Origin: Takakia lepidozioides
Taxonomy: Eukaryota > Streptophyta > Takakiopsida > Takakiales > Takakiaceae
Direction: 5' to 3'
NCBI GenBank assembly: GCA_030704615.1
Contig: CM060731.1
Location: forward strand, 60,182,756 to 60,246,755
DNA: 64,000 nt
The notes beneath the pieces were generated by a model. The model was not told where the DNA came from and ran no database searches. It saw nothing but the letters and a program-made list of their open reading frames with translations. A program made the position numbers and the translations under genes. Below are positions 33,584 to 46,001 of this stretch, in pieces (within the stretch, counting starts at the first letter, position 1; each line of letters begins with the position of its first letter).

Positions 33584-33747
33584 TATCTGGAAAACCCGGA
33601 TTAATTCTATATATGAAGGTAAGTCTTACTACCAACGTCAGCCCCTGACAGAGGTAGGTTCTGTCCCTTTTGTTTCCGCTCAATCTGGGCGCGGGGTCAA
33701 TGGCCACAAGGCTACGGCAAACAACGTCTTATGAGTACAGTCTATTC
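33584..33747 (+). mobile_element. Very short 3' LINE copy
   Basis: This matches the last about 160 bp of the LINE at 37366-37525 (GATATCTGGAAAACCCGG to CTTATGAGTACA) with a few differences. It lies in the intron between the 33430 and 33867 exon boundaries. It represents extreme 5' truncation of the same LINE family. Confidence 0.85.
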
Positions 33748-34026
33748 AATCCATGTCGATATCTTTCCTCTGGAAAAATCATATTTCTGATGGATTTAGT
33801 TATACAGACTGAAGCCTGCTTGTCAAACCTAAATTGCGTCACGGTCATTATTGCTGTTGATTGCAGATTTATCAATGAGATATTGAGTCACTTGCTGTAG
33901 CTTCAGCAAAACAGAAGGCACAATGGGCCAACCAAGCACCTAATTCAGAAGCATCTGAATCTACAAGCACCAGATCACATGCCGTGGAGCGACTCCCTCC
34001 AAGATAGCCCTCTCTCTGCGGCCTCG

Positions 34027-37000
34027 GACTAATGATATTCATATCTGTGCTGGGCAAGAAACATGGGAAACGTCGGATAAACTGGTTGGAGATGTCAATG
34101 GTTATAAATGGGCAGGTAGGATGTGTACTCTCAAGGCAGCCTCTGCCAAACGCGGTCAAAAAGGGGTTGGATTCTTTGTCCGTGATTTCTTGTTTGATAA
34201 TAGTGAAATTATCAACAAGGGTTTGAGGTACGAGCATAGTATCTGGCTAAAACTGAATCTGAAGGGCGGCATGAGTACGAAGGACCTATTTGTGGGTTGT
34301 GTTTACATGCCCACAGAGGGGACCCTTAGTGCTGATGCAGACCAAGCCTTCGAAGATGTAAAGCTGGACTGTGCTTCGTTCCTTGCCAAAGGTCAGGTAG
34401 TGCTATTGGGTGACTTCAATGCCCGGGTGGGCAAAGGGCTCCATCAGGACGATATCATTGGGCCTTTTGGTGAGGACGAGCTGAATTCTAATGGCAGACG
34501 GTTAATTAACTGTCTAGAAGAGCTTCAGCTTTTGACCTTGAATAACAGGACAAGAGGTGACCAAGTGCAGTGGACTCGTGAGAAATCCCAAACTGGGGAA
34601 CGTTCCATTGTGGACTATATCATAATGGACAAAAATTTGTTTCCCCAGTGTGCCAATGTGTTGATCGACAGAACTGATATTGGTACCTCTGACCACTTCC
34701 TGGTTTGGACTGAGATCAAAAGGTGTTTTCCCAACACTAAGAGATCTGTGAAACGTTCGATTCGGAAGTGGCGCATAGAAAAATTCCATAGTGAGGAGGT
34801 CAAGGCTGAGTACGTCCAGGCCTTGCAAGAGGCTCTCCCTCATTTTGTCCAATCGCTCCAAGAACTTCAGTCTCGCTCTGACAACGCAAGAAATGAAGTC
34901 GAAAGAGCAGTGGACTCTTGGGAGAGTTTCGTTTCCTCCGTGGCTGACAAGATCATTGGGAGGAAACTAATTGTCTGCGGTAGAGCTGTTAATTGGTGGA
35001 TCAATGAGATCAAACTCAAGATAGCTGAGAGACGAGCCCTTTATAAAGAGTGCTGCAACTTGAAAACCAACAGAGAATTGTGGGCGAGGTACTACCAGCT
35101 CCGTAGTACCTCGCCCACAATTCAATCAGCTTGTTAGGTCTATTATACTGGGATAAGTTATACAGTGAAATAAACTCAAACCACCATGGTGGTAATGACA
35201 AGAAATTCTGGTTGGCCCTTCAACGTTTGTACAAGCCTAAAAACGGTCAGCAAGTACAAGCGCTGAAGACTACTAAAGGTGCAGTGGTGACTTCATCGGT
35301 TGACATTGTCAAAACCTTTGAAAATCACTACATTGTCCTTGGCAGAACTTCTAGGTCTAACAGTGAGGGGTCTTCTGCTGAATGGAGGGACACAGTTGGA
35401 AAAACTGTTCCTATGATTCAAAACAGCCCTGATGAACTGGATTCAATGGCTTATAACGCTCCCATTAGTTCTTCTGAGATTGTGGAAGCAATTGAACATT
35501 TAAATGGATATAAAGCTGGTGGACCTGATGGTATTGTCAACGAGCTTATCAAGCACGGTGGCGATCCCATGATAGAGGCCCTAGTTCTCCTCTTTAACCT
35601 TATCTGGAAGACTGAAATGATCCCCTTTCGCTGGCGACAGGGGTCATTGTCAATCTATACAAGAACCGGGGAACTACCGTGGCATCACGCTCCTCAATGC
35701 TGTTGGCAAGACATTCTGCAGAGTTATAAGTATTTGTCTCGAGGTTGATCTGGAGTCTAGAGGTTGTTTCCATGAAGGCCAAGCTGGCTTTCGGCGAAAC
35801 AGGGGCTGTGTGGATCATATCTTCATTCTAAGCCAGATTATCCAGGGAAGGAAAAAAGAAGGGAAACCCACTTATGTTTTTTTCCTGGATGTCAAAAAGG
35901 CTTATGACACAGTGTGGAGAGATGGGCCTATGGTTCTGCCTCTGGTCTTGTGGGATCAAGGGAAAGATGTGGAGTGTTGTCCACAACTTGTATGCTCACA
36001 CCAAAAGCTGTTTCACTGTTAACGGACAGAAGTCCAACTTCTTTGACATAGACCAAGGTGTAGCTCAAGGATGTACTCTCTCCCCTCTGCTCTTCAATGT
36101 TTTTATCAATCACTCCTTGAGGATGTGGAAAGTGAGGGATTTGGGTTAAGGGTGGGTGATACCACCATACCAGCCCTTATGTTTGCGGATGACTTCGCAG
36201 GCATAGGGGGACTCCAACCAATCTCCAGGAGTTGATTGATTGCGCGAAGAGATACTTTGATCTTTGGGGGCTAGAGGCTAATGTCAGCAAATGTGCAGTG
36301 GTAGCATTCAACGACAGAGGAGAGGGAGAAAGTGATCTTAAGTGGCAGTGGGGTAGCCAAGAGATCCCGGTCCTCCCTTCCTACACTTACCTGGGCGTTG
36401 AGTTTTCCTCCAATTGTAATTGGGATGCACATATCCGGAAAGTTGTTCAAACTGGCAAGGGCAAAGCTCTGGGGCTCACTAAATTTTTCCACTGCAGAGG
36501 GGTCAACTCTGAGGTTAAGAAAACCATGCTTTGCCGCGTTATTAGACCTGCCTTGGAGTACGGATCTGCTATATGGGTTGATAACTCCAACCAGGCTAAG
36601 TCTCTAGAATCCATTCAAGTGGGGGTGTTTAAGGAGTGTATGTCAGCATGCTCCAAAACAGCCAATGTGGCTGTTCGGGGTGAGTTTGGCATTCCGTCCT
36701 TAAGCTCCCGACGAGATGAATTCAAGGTCAGATGGTGGGGTCAGCTGCAACATATGCCCAACACCAGATATCCTAAGTTAATCGACTCTATATCTTGGAA
36801 ACAGGATCGCCCTGTCAAACAGGCTAAGTCCTGGCAGAAGAGAGTAGAAGAGATTCTCAAGGACCTGGACCTGGATCCGCAAGTCTTGACCCTGCTGGAT
36901 AAATCTGACTTAGAGGCTGTAGTGTCCGAAGCCATGTCTGTTGCCATGAGATTGTCTGATGAAAATGAAGTTAGGCAGAAAACTTCCCTGAACTTGTTTC

Positions 37001-37525
37001 CAGTCAGTGACATGGGGGAGGACATCTTGGATGACCTCAAGGGTCTACCCACTCTCGGCACTAGACTGAAATTTAAACTCAGGGCAGGAAGCCTACCTTT
37101 GAACAGCAAACAGAAGCAGAGAGGAAAGGGAGAGTGCAATTGCCTGTTGTGTGGGCAATCTGAAGACAGTATTCATTTTCTGATACTGTCCGGGTTCTCT
37201 CACCAAAGAGACGCTCTCTTCAACTCTATCAAGGAATTGTGCCTGTACCCCTGTTTACCAACTTTGAAAGTCTCGAGGCTGAGCCAAAAGCCCAGGCCCT
37301 CCTGAGGCCTAGTTTGGGCAAATCACACACAGCAGTATTGATGCTTGTGTGAAGGGATTTCTGGAGGATATCTGGAAAACCCGGATTAATTCTTTATATG
37401 AAGGTAAGTCTTACTACCAACGTCAGCCCCTGACAGAGGTAGGTTCTGTCCCTTTTGTTCCCGCTCAAACTGGGCTCGGGGTCAATGGCCACAAGGCTAT
37501 GGCAAACAACATCTTATGAGTACAA
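34027..37525 (+). mobile_element. Non-LTR retrotransposon (LINE) inserted in an exon
   Basis: The 5'-truncated element starts inside the APE-type endonuclease (CAGQETWETSD). This continues to about 35050 with LLGDFNARVGKG and GTSDHFLVW. The reverse transcriptase follows in several frames: AGGPDGIVNELIKHG, GQAGFRRNRGCVDHI, FFLDVKKAYDTVW, GVAQGCTLSPLLFN and the catalytic FADD (about 36187). The C-terminal part is open from 36232 to 37305 and ends in a Cys/His knuckle. Frameshifts and a foldback make it non-functional. The near-identical 14-mers TCTCTGCGGCCTCG (34013-34026) and TCTCTCCGGCCTCG (37526-37539) are the target duplication. The 3' end is CTTATGAGTACAATC with no long A tail. Confidence 0.92.
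35075..35123. repeat. Perfect 21-bp inverted repeat inside the LINE
   Basis: The arms 35075-35095 and 35103-35123 are exact reverse complements, separated by CAGCTCC. The foldback falls between the endonuclease and RT regions, and the endonuclease frame ends just after it. Confidence 0.95.
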
Positions 37526-38716
37526 TCTCTCCGGCCTCGAATTGATGGAATTAGGTGTACCAGAGTCTGCAGGGGGAGGTTCAGTTAGTGCTTTGCCATC
37601 CCAAAAAGTGAAGTAAAGCTTTCAGCTTCAGCAGGAGACGTGGGACCCTCCATCAAATCTCAGGAAACTTGTATGGGAGGACCTTCTAATGCAATGGCCA
37701 CACGAGAGGTGAGTGAGTGAGTGAGTGATCATTTTTGTTGATTTCTTCAATCTCCTGTTTCTAGAATGAAGGCACACTTGTCATGAATGGTATTGCTTTA
37801 AGGAGACTGTTGAAGAGAGATCTTTTTATCTGTGCAGATTCAGTCTGCAAAGGGCCGTGAACACATGGGCATTGAGGATCAGGAGGGGTGTCCGATCCCG
37901 CGTGGTGATTGGGCCCAAATGCTGGAAGCTGTGACACAGCGGAGAACAGAAGCACTTGCACTGGAGCACCTTGATAACCTATGGGCAAAAGGTCGGAACT
38001 ACAGGAAAAGAGACGTTCTTAAGGCTGCCACGATAGGAGTGACTGTCCAGCAGGCCACAGACTCCCCCTTGAATCCAGTCCAGGTTAATCCACCAGAGGC
38101 AAAAGTTGGGGTTAAAGTCGAGATGGAAGGAGCATCCAAAACAACCGAGTTGGTAGAGCTTACAGACTCAAGCCCCCATCCTATTAACAAATCCAGTAGG
38201 ACAGATGTCTCTGAAGCTAAACGAGACAGTAAAAGTGTCCACGACCAGTATGGTGCGCTGTTGTTTGGAGAAGCAGAAGAGGGGGAGGAAGGATTACCGG
38301 GGATAGGATTTGCTGGGCTGGGGGCCCGGGTGACTACCAGTCCAATGTCACATCCATTGGACACTCCAGATGACCTGCAGGTGGTGAGTAAGAGAAGCCT
38401 CGAGGCTGCAAATCGCAGTGGTCTTTCACTCGAGACTTTGGATGACTTGCAGACCCTTAGTAGGAGCATCCAAGAGACTGTGGATGCCAGTGGGCATGTA
38501 GTAGATGCTTTGAATGACCCACAGAAACTGGGTATGACTGCCCAGCATAGATCTCGGAAGGCTGTTAGGTTGGTGTCGCACCGGCGGTCAAGGAGTACTG
38601 GGGATGGGCTGGAAAGCTGGCAAGAGCAATCTCGTCATCAGGAAGGCATGTTGACTTCGCTGAATGTGGGTGAAGGACCTTTGGCTGGAGCAGCACACCC
38701 TGCGTCCAACCTGCAG

Positions 38717-41259
38717 GTAAACAAGGAAAAAGGTTCTGTACTGAGAATGCCGGACAGGTGTCTCACGGACTGAAAGCGGCAACCCCTCAGCCAGCTTTTC
38801 ATCCCACCTGCCTCCAACTAAACTATGTGGTCGGGTATGGCTGAGTGCTGCAGTTGTTCTACTTCACATCCAATCAAACAGTTGTTCTCATTCCTTTGGC
38901 ACTATGGCTTAGTGGATAAGTTTGTGGTCCTACTAACCGTCCATTTGTTGAATTGGCTTCCATGCATCCTCCTGGCATTTTCCCTAGGCCCTTGGGAATG
39001 CCGGAGCTAAGCCACATAAAGGTTTCTGTCCTTAACGTATTTTAAAGCCTTCAACTTGGTTAACATAGTTCTACTCCCGTGCTTGCTACCCAGGAATCAG
39101 GCAAATACTGTTTGTGGGGCCTGCAGCCCTATTAGGTCTGAAGATTGTAGACGCTTTTGGTAATGTGAGTAGTCTTGCATTAGATCATTTGTCTGCACAG
39201 CTGAAGAGCCTCTACTTTAATGTGAAAGCTTCAGGGTTCTGTACAGTGTCTCTGGATGCGTACGTGTTTCATGGATATCACAACTCATGAGCCATCCACC
39301 TCCCCGCCACCACCTCAGCTGGAAGTTCAATTTTGAGGCTTTCAGCACCCTCCCAAACACTTTGCCTGACCGACAGTGGGTTGGGAGAGAAAGCCTTTGC
39401 CGCCTAGGCCCCCAGCCGCCTATAGCCGAGACATGTTTTACTCCTTTCACAAGGCACCTGCCGAGCCTTAGGAATAAGAGGAAAAATCTTCCTCTCCCAA
39501 CGTCCCTCCTTCACCCAATGCTTGAGTTCAAGTCACCTCTAATGTAAGGGCCAACGTTTTTTAACCCGGTGCCTAAATATTTGTTTTAGCAAAAGAGTGG
39601 CCAAAAAGCTTATCATCATCCAATAGGTTCACCAAGTTTGTTTGATAAGGTGGTTTTAAGCCCCTCAACTCAATAAGTTCAATTAGTTTAATCAATGCTT
39701 TTCAGGCTATAACGGCCACCATGTACATCTATCCTATTTAAGCAATTTTATAAATAAAAAATGCTGAAAAATAAAAGAAAATAAAAAAATTAGGAAAAAT
39801 ACCTCCCTATGGGAAATCATGTGAGAAATCTAATAAAGATACTTTGGCACCTAAAGATGCCTTTCGAAAACTGTGGGAACCCAACGAGAACCGAGGAACA
39901 ATCGAGAATCGTTCCCAGCCGCGGGAATTGCTGCGGCTTTATAGATGAATGAATCTCGCTAAGAGCTCATCCCTGCCACTACATTCGTTAGTCCAAAACA
40001 TGCATGCATAAATAACAACTGGTGGGTCCAAGTCAGATTTCACCTCTTTATATTATTTGAAGGCGCTGGTGAGCTTTTTCTCCGTGGAAAAAGTCATCCT
40101 CTACCTTGGCCTCTGACACAAAGGCGCACTGTAGCCGAGTTTTTAGGACACAGTACTTTCTCTCATCCCTTGTCTCTCAAGGTCTCCCTTCTAGCTCACT
40201 GCTCACAGGTCCGCTTGGCTCTATCTGGAGTCATAAGAACGCTCCCCTCTAAGGCTGTGTCCTCTCAAAATCCTAGATTTTATCTACCACTGGCGCCTTA
40301 GATAATGGCTCATAACCCTTAGAGGGCTATAAATTGAATTTAATAGCTAAAAGTAAAAATACCTCCCTTTAAGGGCATTTGCAGACGCATTGTCCGCTGG
40401 GTAAAACGCCCCCGCCATGTGGGGGGGCGCAAATCCGCGCGTAGCGATCCAAGCGGTGGATCGTTGCGGTTAATGCCGGCGTCCGTCGGTTCGTCTCAGC
40501 TTTTGGTTATCCTACTGGTAAAGACCCGTCTTTTGCTCGCACTCTTAAGGCTTCAGGCCTCACGCTTGATCCACGTGGCTGATGTACTTGATCTCAATAC
40601 GACTTAAGGTCAGCAATGGCCCCGCTCCCTGTAGGTCGTGGCCGGGCCACAGCTGGCTCTACACGCTTTTAGTAATCGAGTGCCTACTCTCGCCTCAGAA
40701 TTGTCGTAATGAGGCCCAGGTGCAGAGGGGACAGGACTTGACAGCGGCCCGTTACATTAAAAGGATCCCCATTCCCTTGTTTCTCTTATATATTGAAAAA
40801 ACGTTGGAAAATTGGCATGGCAGAGGTTGTGGTCTGGTGGTAGGTCGATGGCGATGTGGCGAAGTAAGCCTCGAGATCCATTCCTCGAACGTAGTTCCAA
40901 TGGTTGGCGCTAACTGTAACGACCTCCACGGAGGTGGTATGCAATAACTCTCATGCAGGTAGTTCAGTTTGGTTTTGCAACTACCTTCATGTAGAAAATC
41001 CTAAAACTACTACCTGCATGGAGGTAGTTGTAAAATTCATATGCCAAAAAAATTCTAAGTCCTTGACACATGAAGGTAGTTTGCTCCTATATTAGAGAAG
41101 GCTTGACGGTCGTACGAGGCCACACAAAATTCTGAGCCCCTCCTCTCTAGGCGCAACACCCGGCTCCTACAGGGCTGCTCGTGACCTTGGGGCAACTGCC
41201 GTCAAGCGAAATTGGTCCGCCCAAACCCCAAGAAAAAAAAAATACAACCCACCTTCCAG
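38717..41259 (+). other. Intron or replaced region where PX exons are expected
   Basis: No PX-domain coding sequence is recognisable. The region includes an AT-rich stretch (39560-39900), a GC-rich stretch (40380-40480) and TGTAACGACCTCC at 40915, which resembles an LTR start. Short repeated or inverted GGTAGTT/AACTACC phrases occur at 40950-41085. This looks like transposon-derived DNA of unknown family. Confidence 0.4.
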
Positions 41260-43693
41260 TAGGCCTCCATGGCTTGCTAATGGGGAACCACTATCAGATG
41301 ACGAGGAGGGGGTGGCATTAACTGGGAGTGCACAAGGGTTTGGATCTGTTGATTGGCATTCAGACCTTGACATACCTGCTGATTCGTATGTTGAAGTCCA
41401 AGCATTGGGACCTTTAACAAACATGTTTGGGTCAGGTATTTTGGACGTAAGGGATAGCGGGTACATTGATGGTCGGCTTCAGAGGGCTTTGTCAGAGGGG
41501 CACTCCCCAGCTGAATCATTTGCTGGATCTGATACGGTTGACAATGATGTACGTACTATCTCCAGCAAGTTCTGTCGTTGATTTAGATGACGTGTCACAT
41601 TTACTCTTCTCCCTCAACAAGAAGGAGATATGCGATCTTGTTTCCGAGTTTCTATGGTCTTTTTTTTGGCTTTATTGAGGGAGTTGGTGGTCCTCCTTTA
41701 TGAGTATTTTTACCGGGAGTGATTCTTGGCGTTTGTGGGGATGTGCAGTGGTCCCCACCAAATGTGATTGTGCCACTGCTTAACTTGGTGGACCTCATTT
41801 TTCAACTGCGAGGCCGTGGCTGGATTAGGTGCCTTATCTTGTGGAGTTCTGCTATACCTTATCTCTGTGTCTTAGATTATGACTCCTATCTTTCAGATTT
41901 CATTTCCCTGGGTGGTAGCCCTTTGGGTACAACTGGCAGTGTAAATATGTGTAGAGGTGCATACATAAACATCATTTGTGTCAACAAAATGCTGATGATT
42001 TCCTTTTGGGGATTGGGTTTCTTGTCAGGCAGCAAGTCTTTTGGATCGTGAAGCAGGTTTTACAGCTTGGTATGGGCGATGCCTTTGATGACTTGCTGCT
42101 TGGCAGAATTCAATGGCTGCGAAGAGAGGATGTTGTGGCTTCAGGAATTCGGGGCATTCAAAGGGCAAGTTTCTTCATCTCCTGTCGGTGTGCCAGACTA
42201 GTGATAGATCAAACAGAGATATGGATGTATTGGTATTCACTGTTCATTCATATGTGCAAACACAGATGCATGGGCCTTGGTGGAGAGAAGGATAAGAAGA
42301 AGTAATCTTTTGTGGGCCCCATGAGAGTGAGAGGGGGCTTTGAGGGTCCACAGAAGGGAACGATGAAGAAATTTTTTTTCACATCCACAGGGGGAGAGAG
42401 AGAGCAGAAGACTCTCCCTTGACCCCGGAAAGAAAAAGAGCAAGAGAAGAGAGACAGTGGATGACGAGAAGTTCTCTAGTAGCAGAAGCATTTCATCTTG
42501 CAGTAGGTGAGGAGCTCCAGTGGATCTTGTCTAGGCTACAGATTTGGCAGGGCAGATGTACCCCCTGCAGGTCTTATCTCAAAAACCCTTGTTGAACATA
42601 GGAACACTGTAAAATGTAGGACTGAAGATGGGTTAGTGATTGCAGGTGCTCTGGCCGGATGGGATTTTTATCACAAAGCATCCCAGTCGGGCTGGACTAC
42701 CTCAAAGGAACATGGGGGGTCCTCAAGGGATAAACGGCCAGCGCAGGGAGCGATCCCCTCCAGTGACTTCGTTTGAGCAACGTCTTGAGGCTGTACGCAG
42801 AGCCATGGTTTGTTCGGGAAATTAGTCTTGGTGAGTTGACTGTAACCTATGTGCAAGTTTGGGGGTCATCTATGTCATGGTCCTAATGAATATTTTGATT
42901 GTCTGAGAGCGAGTGCTCGCTTGGTACTCCAGAGGATCTGGGCATGCTCTCACATCTCCCTGAGTGAATAAAGCAAGTCCAGTGATAGTTAAGGTGCACC
43001 TCCATCGACTTCAGGAAGTCTAGGCATGAAAAGTGGTATTATCAGATATTAGGTTGTCTGAATTTTGTGGTGGGTTTGCAGACCGACCTCCTGCCTCTCT
43101 TGTGAGCCTAGTTGCCAGGAAGCAATATCAGAGATGCGCCAAGGATATCTATTTCTTTCTTCAGGTAGTTCAGCCTCAAGTGGAATGCTCTTAGTGGGTT
43201 CTACTTAGTCTCCAAGTCTGAAAAGGAGTGGCAAGATCAAGCATATCCAATGTATTGCTCATGTCAGACACTTGTATTGGTGTGCACTGGTAGGATTGGG
43301 AATATTGTTTCACAAGCAGTGACGGTAGAGAATTGTTTCTCAGAGGATATTCTCATGAATTTTCCCCATGGGAGGGCCAGGAAATTCTTCTCATGGACTG
43401 TCTTGCCTTTGTCTTATAGCTGTAATTATAGATAAGTGTGATGCACACAACAGAGGAGAAAGGAATTTATTTGTCCAAGAGAACGGGAAAACCATCTAGA
43501 TGGGACTAAAGAATTGGAGAGGAAAGAGGCCATGGCTGGATTTGCTCTCTGAACGGTGTTGGGTGAATGTGGGGCTTGGTGGATGCAGTCAACAGTTTGT
43601 ACAAAGCTGCTGGCCTACAGCCTTCTGGAGATGCTCCTTGCAGCCTTTCCTGAGCTGCATGACTTGATTCTTGATGTTCGTAGCAGTGTAACT

Positions 43694-45960
43694 TATTACT
43701 GCTACATTGGATTGACTGAAGAGGGGTGTATAGTTTATTTTTTCCTGGTCCATCAGGTCAAGAGCCAGGACTTTGATCCCATGTACGATTCTTCTTCTCT
43801 TCAAAGTGGCTATATATTTTTCCGCAATGAATAGCAGTGCGGTTGTCACATCCTGGTCACATTCAGCAGAGGTCAGAAGTAATCCACTGTAAATCAAATG
43901 CCATTTCGACTTCGTAAATACATAGTGGACTAGGTTTCAATGATCCTAGAAGGCTCAGTGGTCCTTGAGCCTTGTTATGTTTCTCCGAATCTACAGAATG
44001 CTACAAGTCAGAACTGCGTGAGGGATGTGTTTGGAAAGAGTTCTTTGTGGGGAGTAGCTTCAAACAATGGGACCTTGCAGGGACTCTGAAATGTTTATGA
44101 TCTAGAGGTGTGCCAGCGCGGTGCCATAACTTGCAGAAAGAGGGATTGTCCACCATGAAGGTACTGCACTCTTGCCACTATGTTGCCAATGTTTTTTTCC
44201 TTCTCAAGCGTGTGGCAGTTTTCATTTGTTTGGATGAGCTTAGTGATTCAGTGGTCTGGGTGTGTGCTGCTAAGCATTGAAGTATTGCAGCCATTTAAAA
44301 TAGTGAAGCAGTTGCAAAGGCACCTTGGACATGTGTCCTCGGGCATTGATGAGAAGTTAAACTCTGTGTTAGACTCTGTAGTAGAGTTTGCATTGTAAAA
44401 TGAGATCCAGAGCAAGTCTTGCCTTTGCCACCACTTGGCTGATTCTGGGTTGGTGTATGCAGGCAGGCTTGCTTTTCACACAGACAAGAAGGGTTTCTTC
44501 ACAGCAGTAACTTGAGCATTTGGCACCTGGGATCGCTTGAAACTTGTAGGAAAAAAATGAATTCCTCCTGCTGAGAAACAGTGGTAGCATTTGTCAGATG
44601 TCCCTATGTTCCAAAAACAGATTTGATGCTTGTTTGGTGTGGCCTTTATCTCCACACTCTTCAAGTCTTTCTTCAAGTCTCTCTTCGCAGGAGTGCAGCT
44701 TATCTCTTGTTGCCATCTTATATAAAGACCATGTCTTTGTCGAGTCAAACTTATCTTGCATCTTCCGAGTACTGAATAGGTGGATCTCAGCCGTTGTTTC
44801 CATTGATACAAACTCTCTTGTTCTCTACTAGTTTCTTTGCAGGCTATATCGGTAGTCTCTCCCCGAACTAAATGTAACTTCTGAATGTGAGAAGCATATC
44901 AAAGATTTCATCTCCAACAAATTATCCAGCGTTCCAGGTTGGAACTTCAGCCTACATCAGTCCTAAAAGTTCAGTGACAGTGCCTCTCATGAGATACCAA
45001 ACATTAGGAGTAACTAAGTAGCACAGTTCAGTTTGTGAATCAAACAACCAACCCCCTTCTGCGAGAGAGATCAAGCAGTCTGGCCCTGCTGCTGTCACCC
45101 TATACTATAACCATTTTAGTTCGAAGTATAACTCCGCTGGCTCTTAATTAGGACGACATTGAAGAGAGGCAATTCAATCCACGTTTGGATTGCAGCTCCA
45201 CAGACGCCTCCTCCGCCATCATTCCCAGAGCCTTGCGCACACGTGAGATGGAGACACGGCGTGCGTCATCCATGTGTGCATTGAAGCGCGGGCATCATGA
45301 TTTGAGGTGCGCCCCAGCCCTCCCTTCCCTCCCCCTTCGCGTCATCAAACACTTAAACAATGCCAAGGAATTTCTCGCACTCTTGTAAGTATCTCGACCA
45401 TCTGCCAAGCAACTTACTTACTCATGTGCGTTGCCAAAGCAGCGCAGAGCGGCGTGCGATGGATGCGGCATCATTCCTGCCTGTAGTTCGTACCGCAACG
45501 CATCACTCGCGCTCTGACCGCACTTGGAGTTTCCTGACCCGAGTATGGCCCTCATGTGTCCCCTTAATGGCCGCCTATCATCATCCTCCACGCCATCTAA
45601 TACTCAGTATTCTTACAGAAATACCATGTATGCCGTAGTGTCAGGCTGGGTACGAGACTCGGGTACGCTCTGGGAACGGTTCCCGATCATGTTCTGACAT
45701 CGTATCCGGATGGCCAACCGTATGCCAGATACGTACATGTATACGCGCCGACTCGTATCTGTATTGACGGCAGTATTCATGGCACGTAGGCTGCCACTAC
45801 CTCGCATACGCACTGCCACGTCGGCCCATCATCGCCGTCGTTGATTCCATTCCATGCCCGGCCCACCAATATTTGAATAATCGTGCCTCCCACGTGATGC
45901 TGGGTTCAAATCCTGCTACTCACCGATGTGTGGTTAGTAGAACTTCCATCTGATGTGGGC
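43694..45960. other. No recognisable gene
   Basis: Short frames only. A GGTTCAAATCC box B-like run at about 45902 lacks a convincing box A. The last exons of the sorting-nexin gene may end here, but no match was found. Confidence 0.45.
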
Positions 45961-46001
45961 GCCTTGTGTCTTCTCGGAAAGAGGTTAGTTTGTCCAAATT
46001 C

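Larger units (their letters stand above)
31200..43693 (+). pseudogene. PXA / Nexin_C sorting-nexin gene, decayed and LINE-interrupted
   Basis: Plant proteins with PXA, PX and sorting-nexin C-terminal domains act in endosomal membrane traffic. Exons by splice sites and phase: 31200-31290 (METLQDLLEEAKRRT, then a membrane segment), 31973-32171 (second membrane segment), 32318-32527 (WRCGIDSPVVEEAVDEL), 32837-33014 (GTLSSEERDEKL), 33295-33430, 33867-34026 plus 37540-37708 (one exon split by a LINE), 37838-38716 (DWAQMLEAVTQRRTEAL), about 41260-41548, 41749-41828, 42029-42164 (QVLQLGMGDAFDD), 42646-42830 (LWPDGIFITKHP), 43082-43164 and 43589-about 43693. Single-base frameshifts occur near 33350, 33898, 37610 and 42810. 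The expected PX domain between 38716 and 41260 was not found. Intron phases otherwise match, so this is an unprocessed pseudogene, or a gene with assembly errors plus a LINE hit. Confidence 0.85.

Noticed and set aside
43940-44230. Possible copia-type polyprotein remnant (short Cys/His-rich frames)
   Set aside because: No protease, integrase or RT motif could be read with confidence.
45890-45930. GGTTCAAATCC, a box B-like run that might be a third SINE
   Set aside because: No convincing box A 30-60 bp upstream and no tail.
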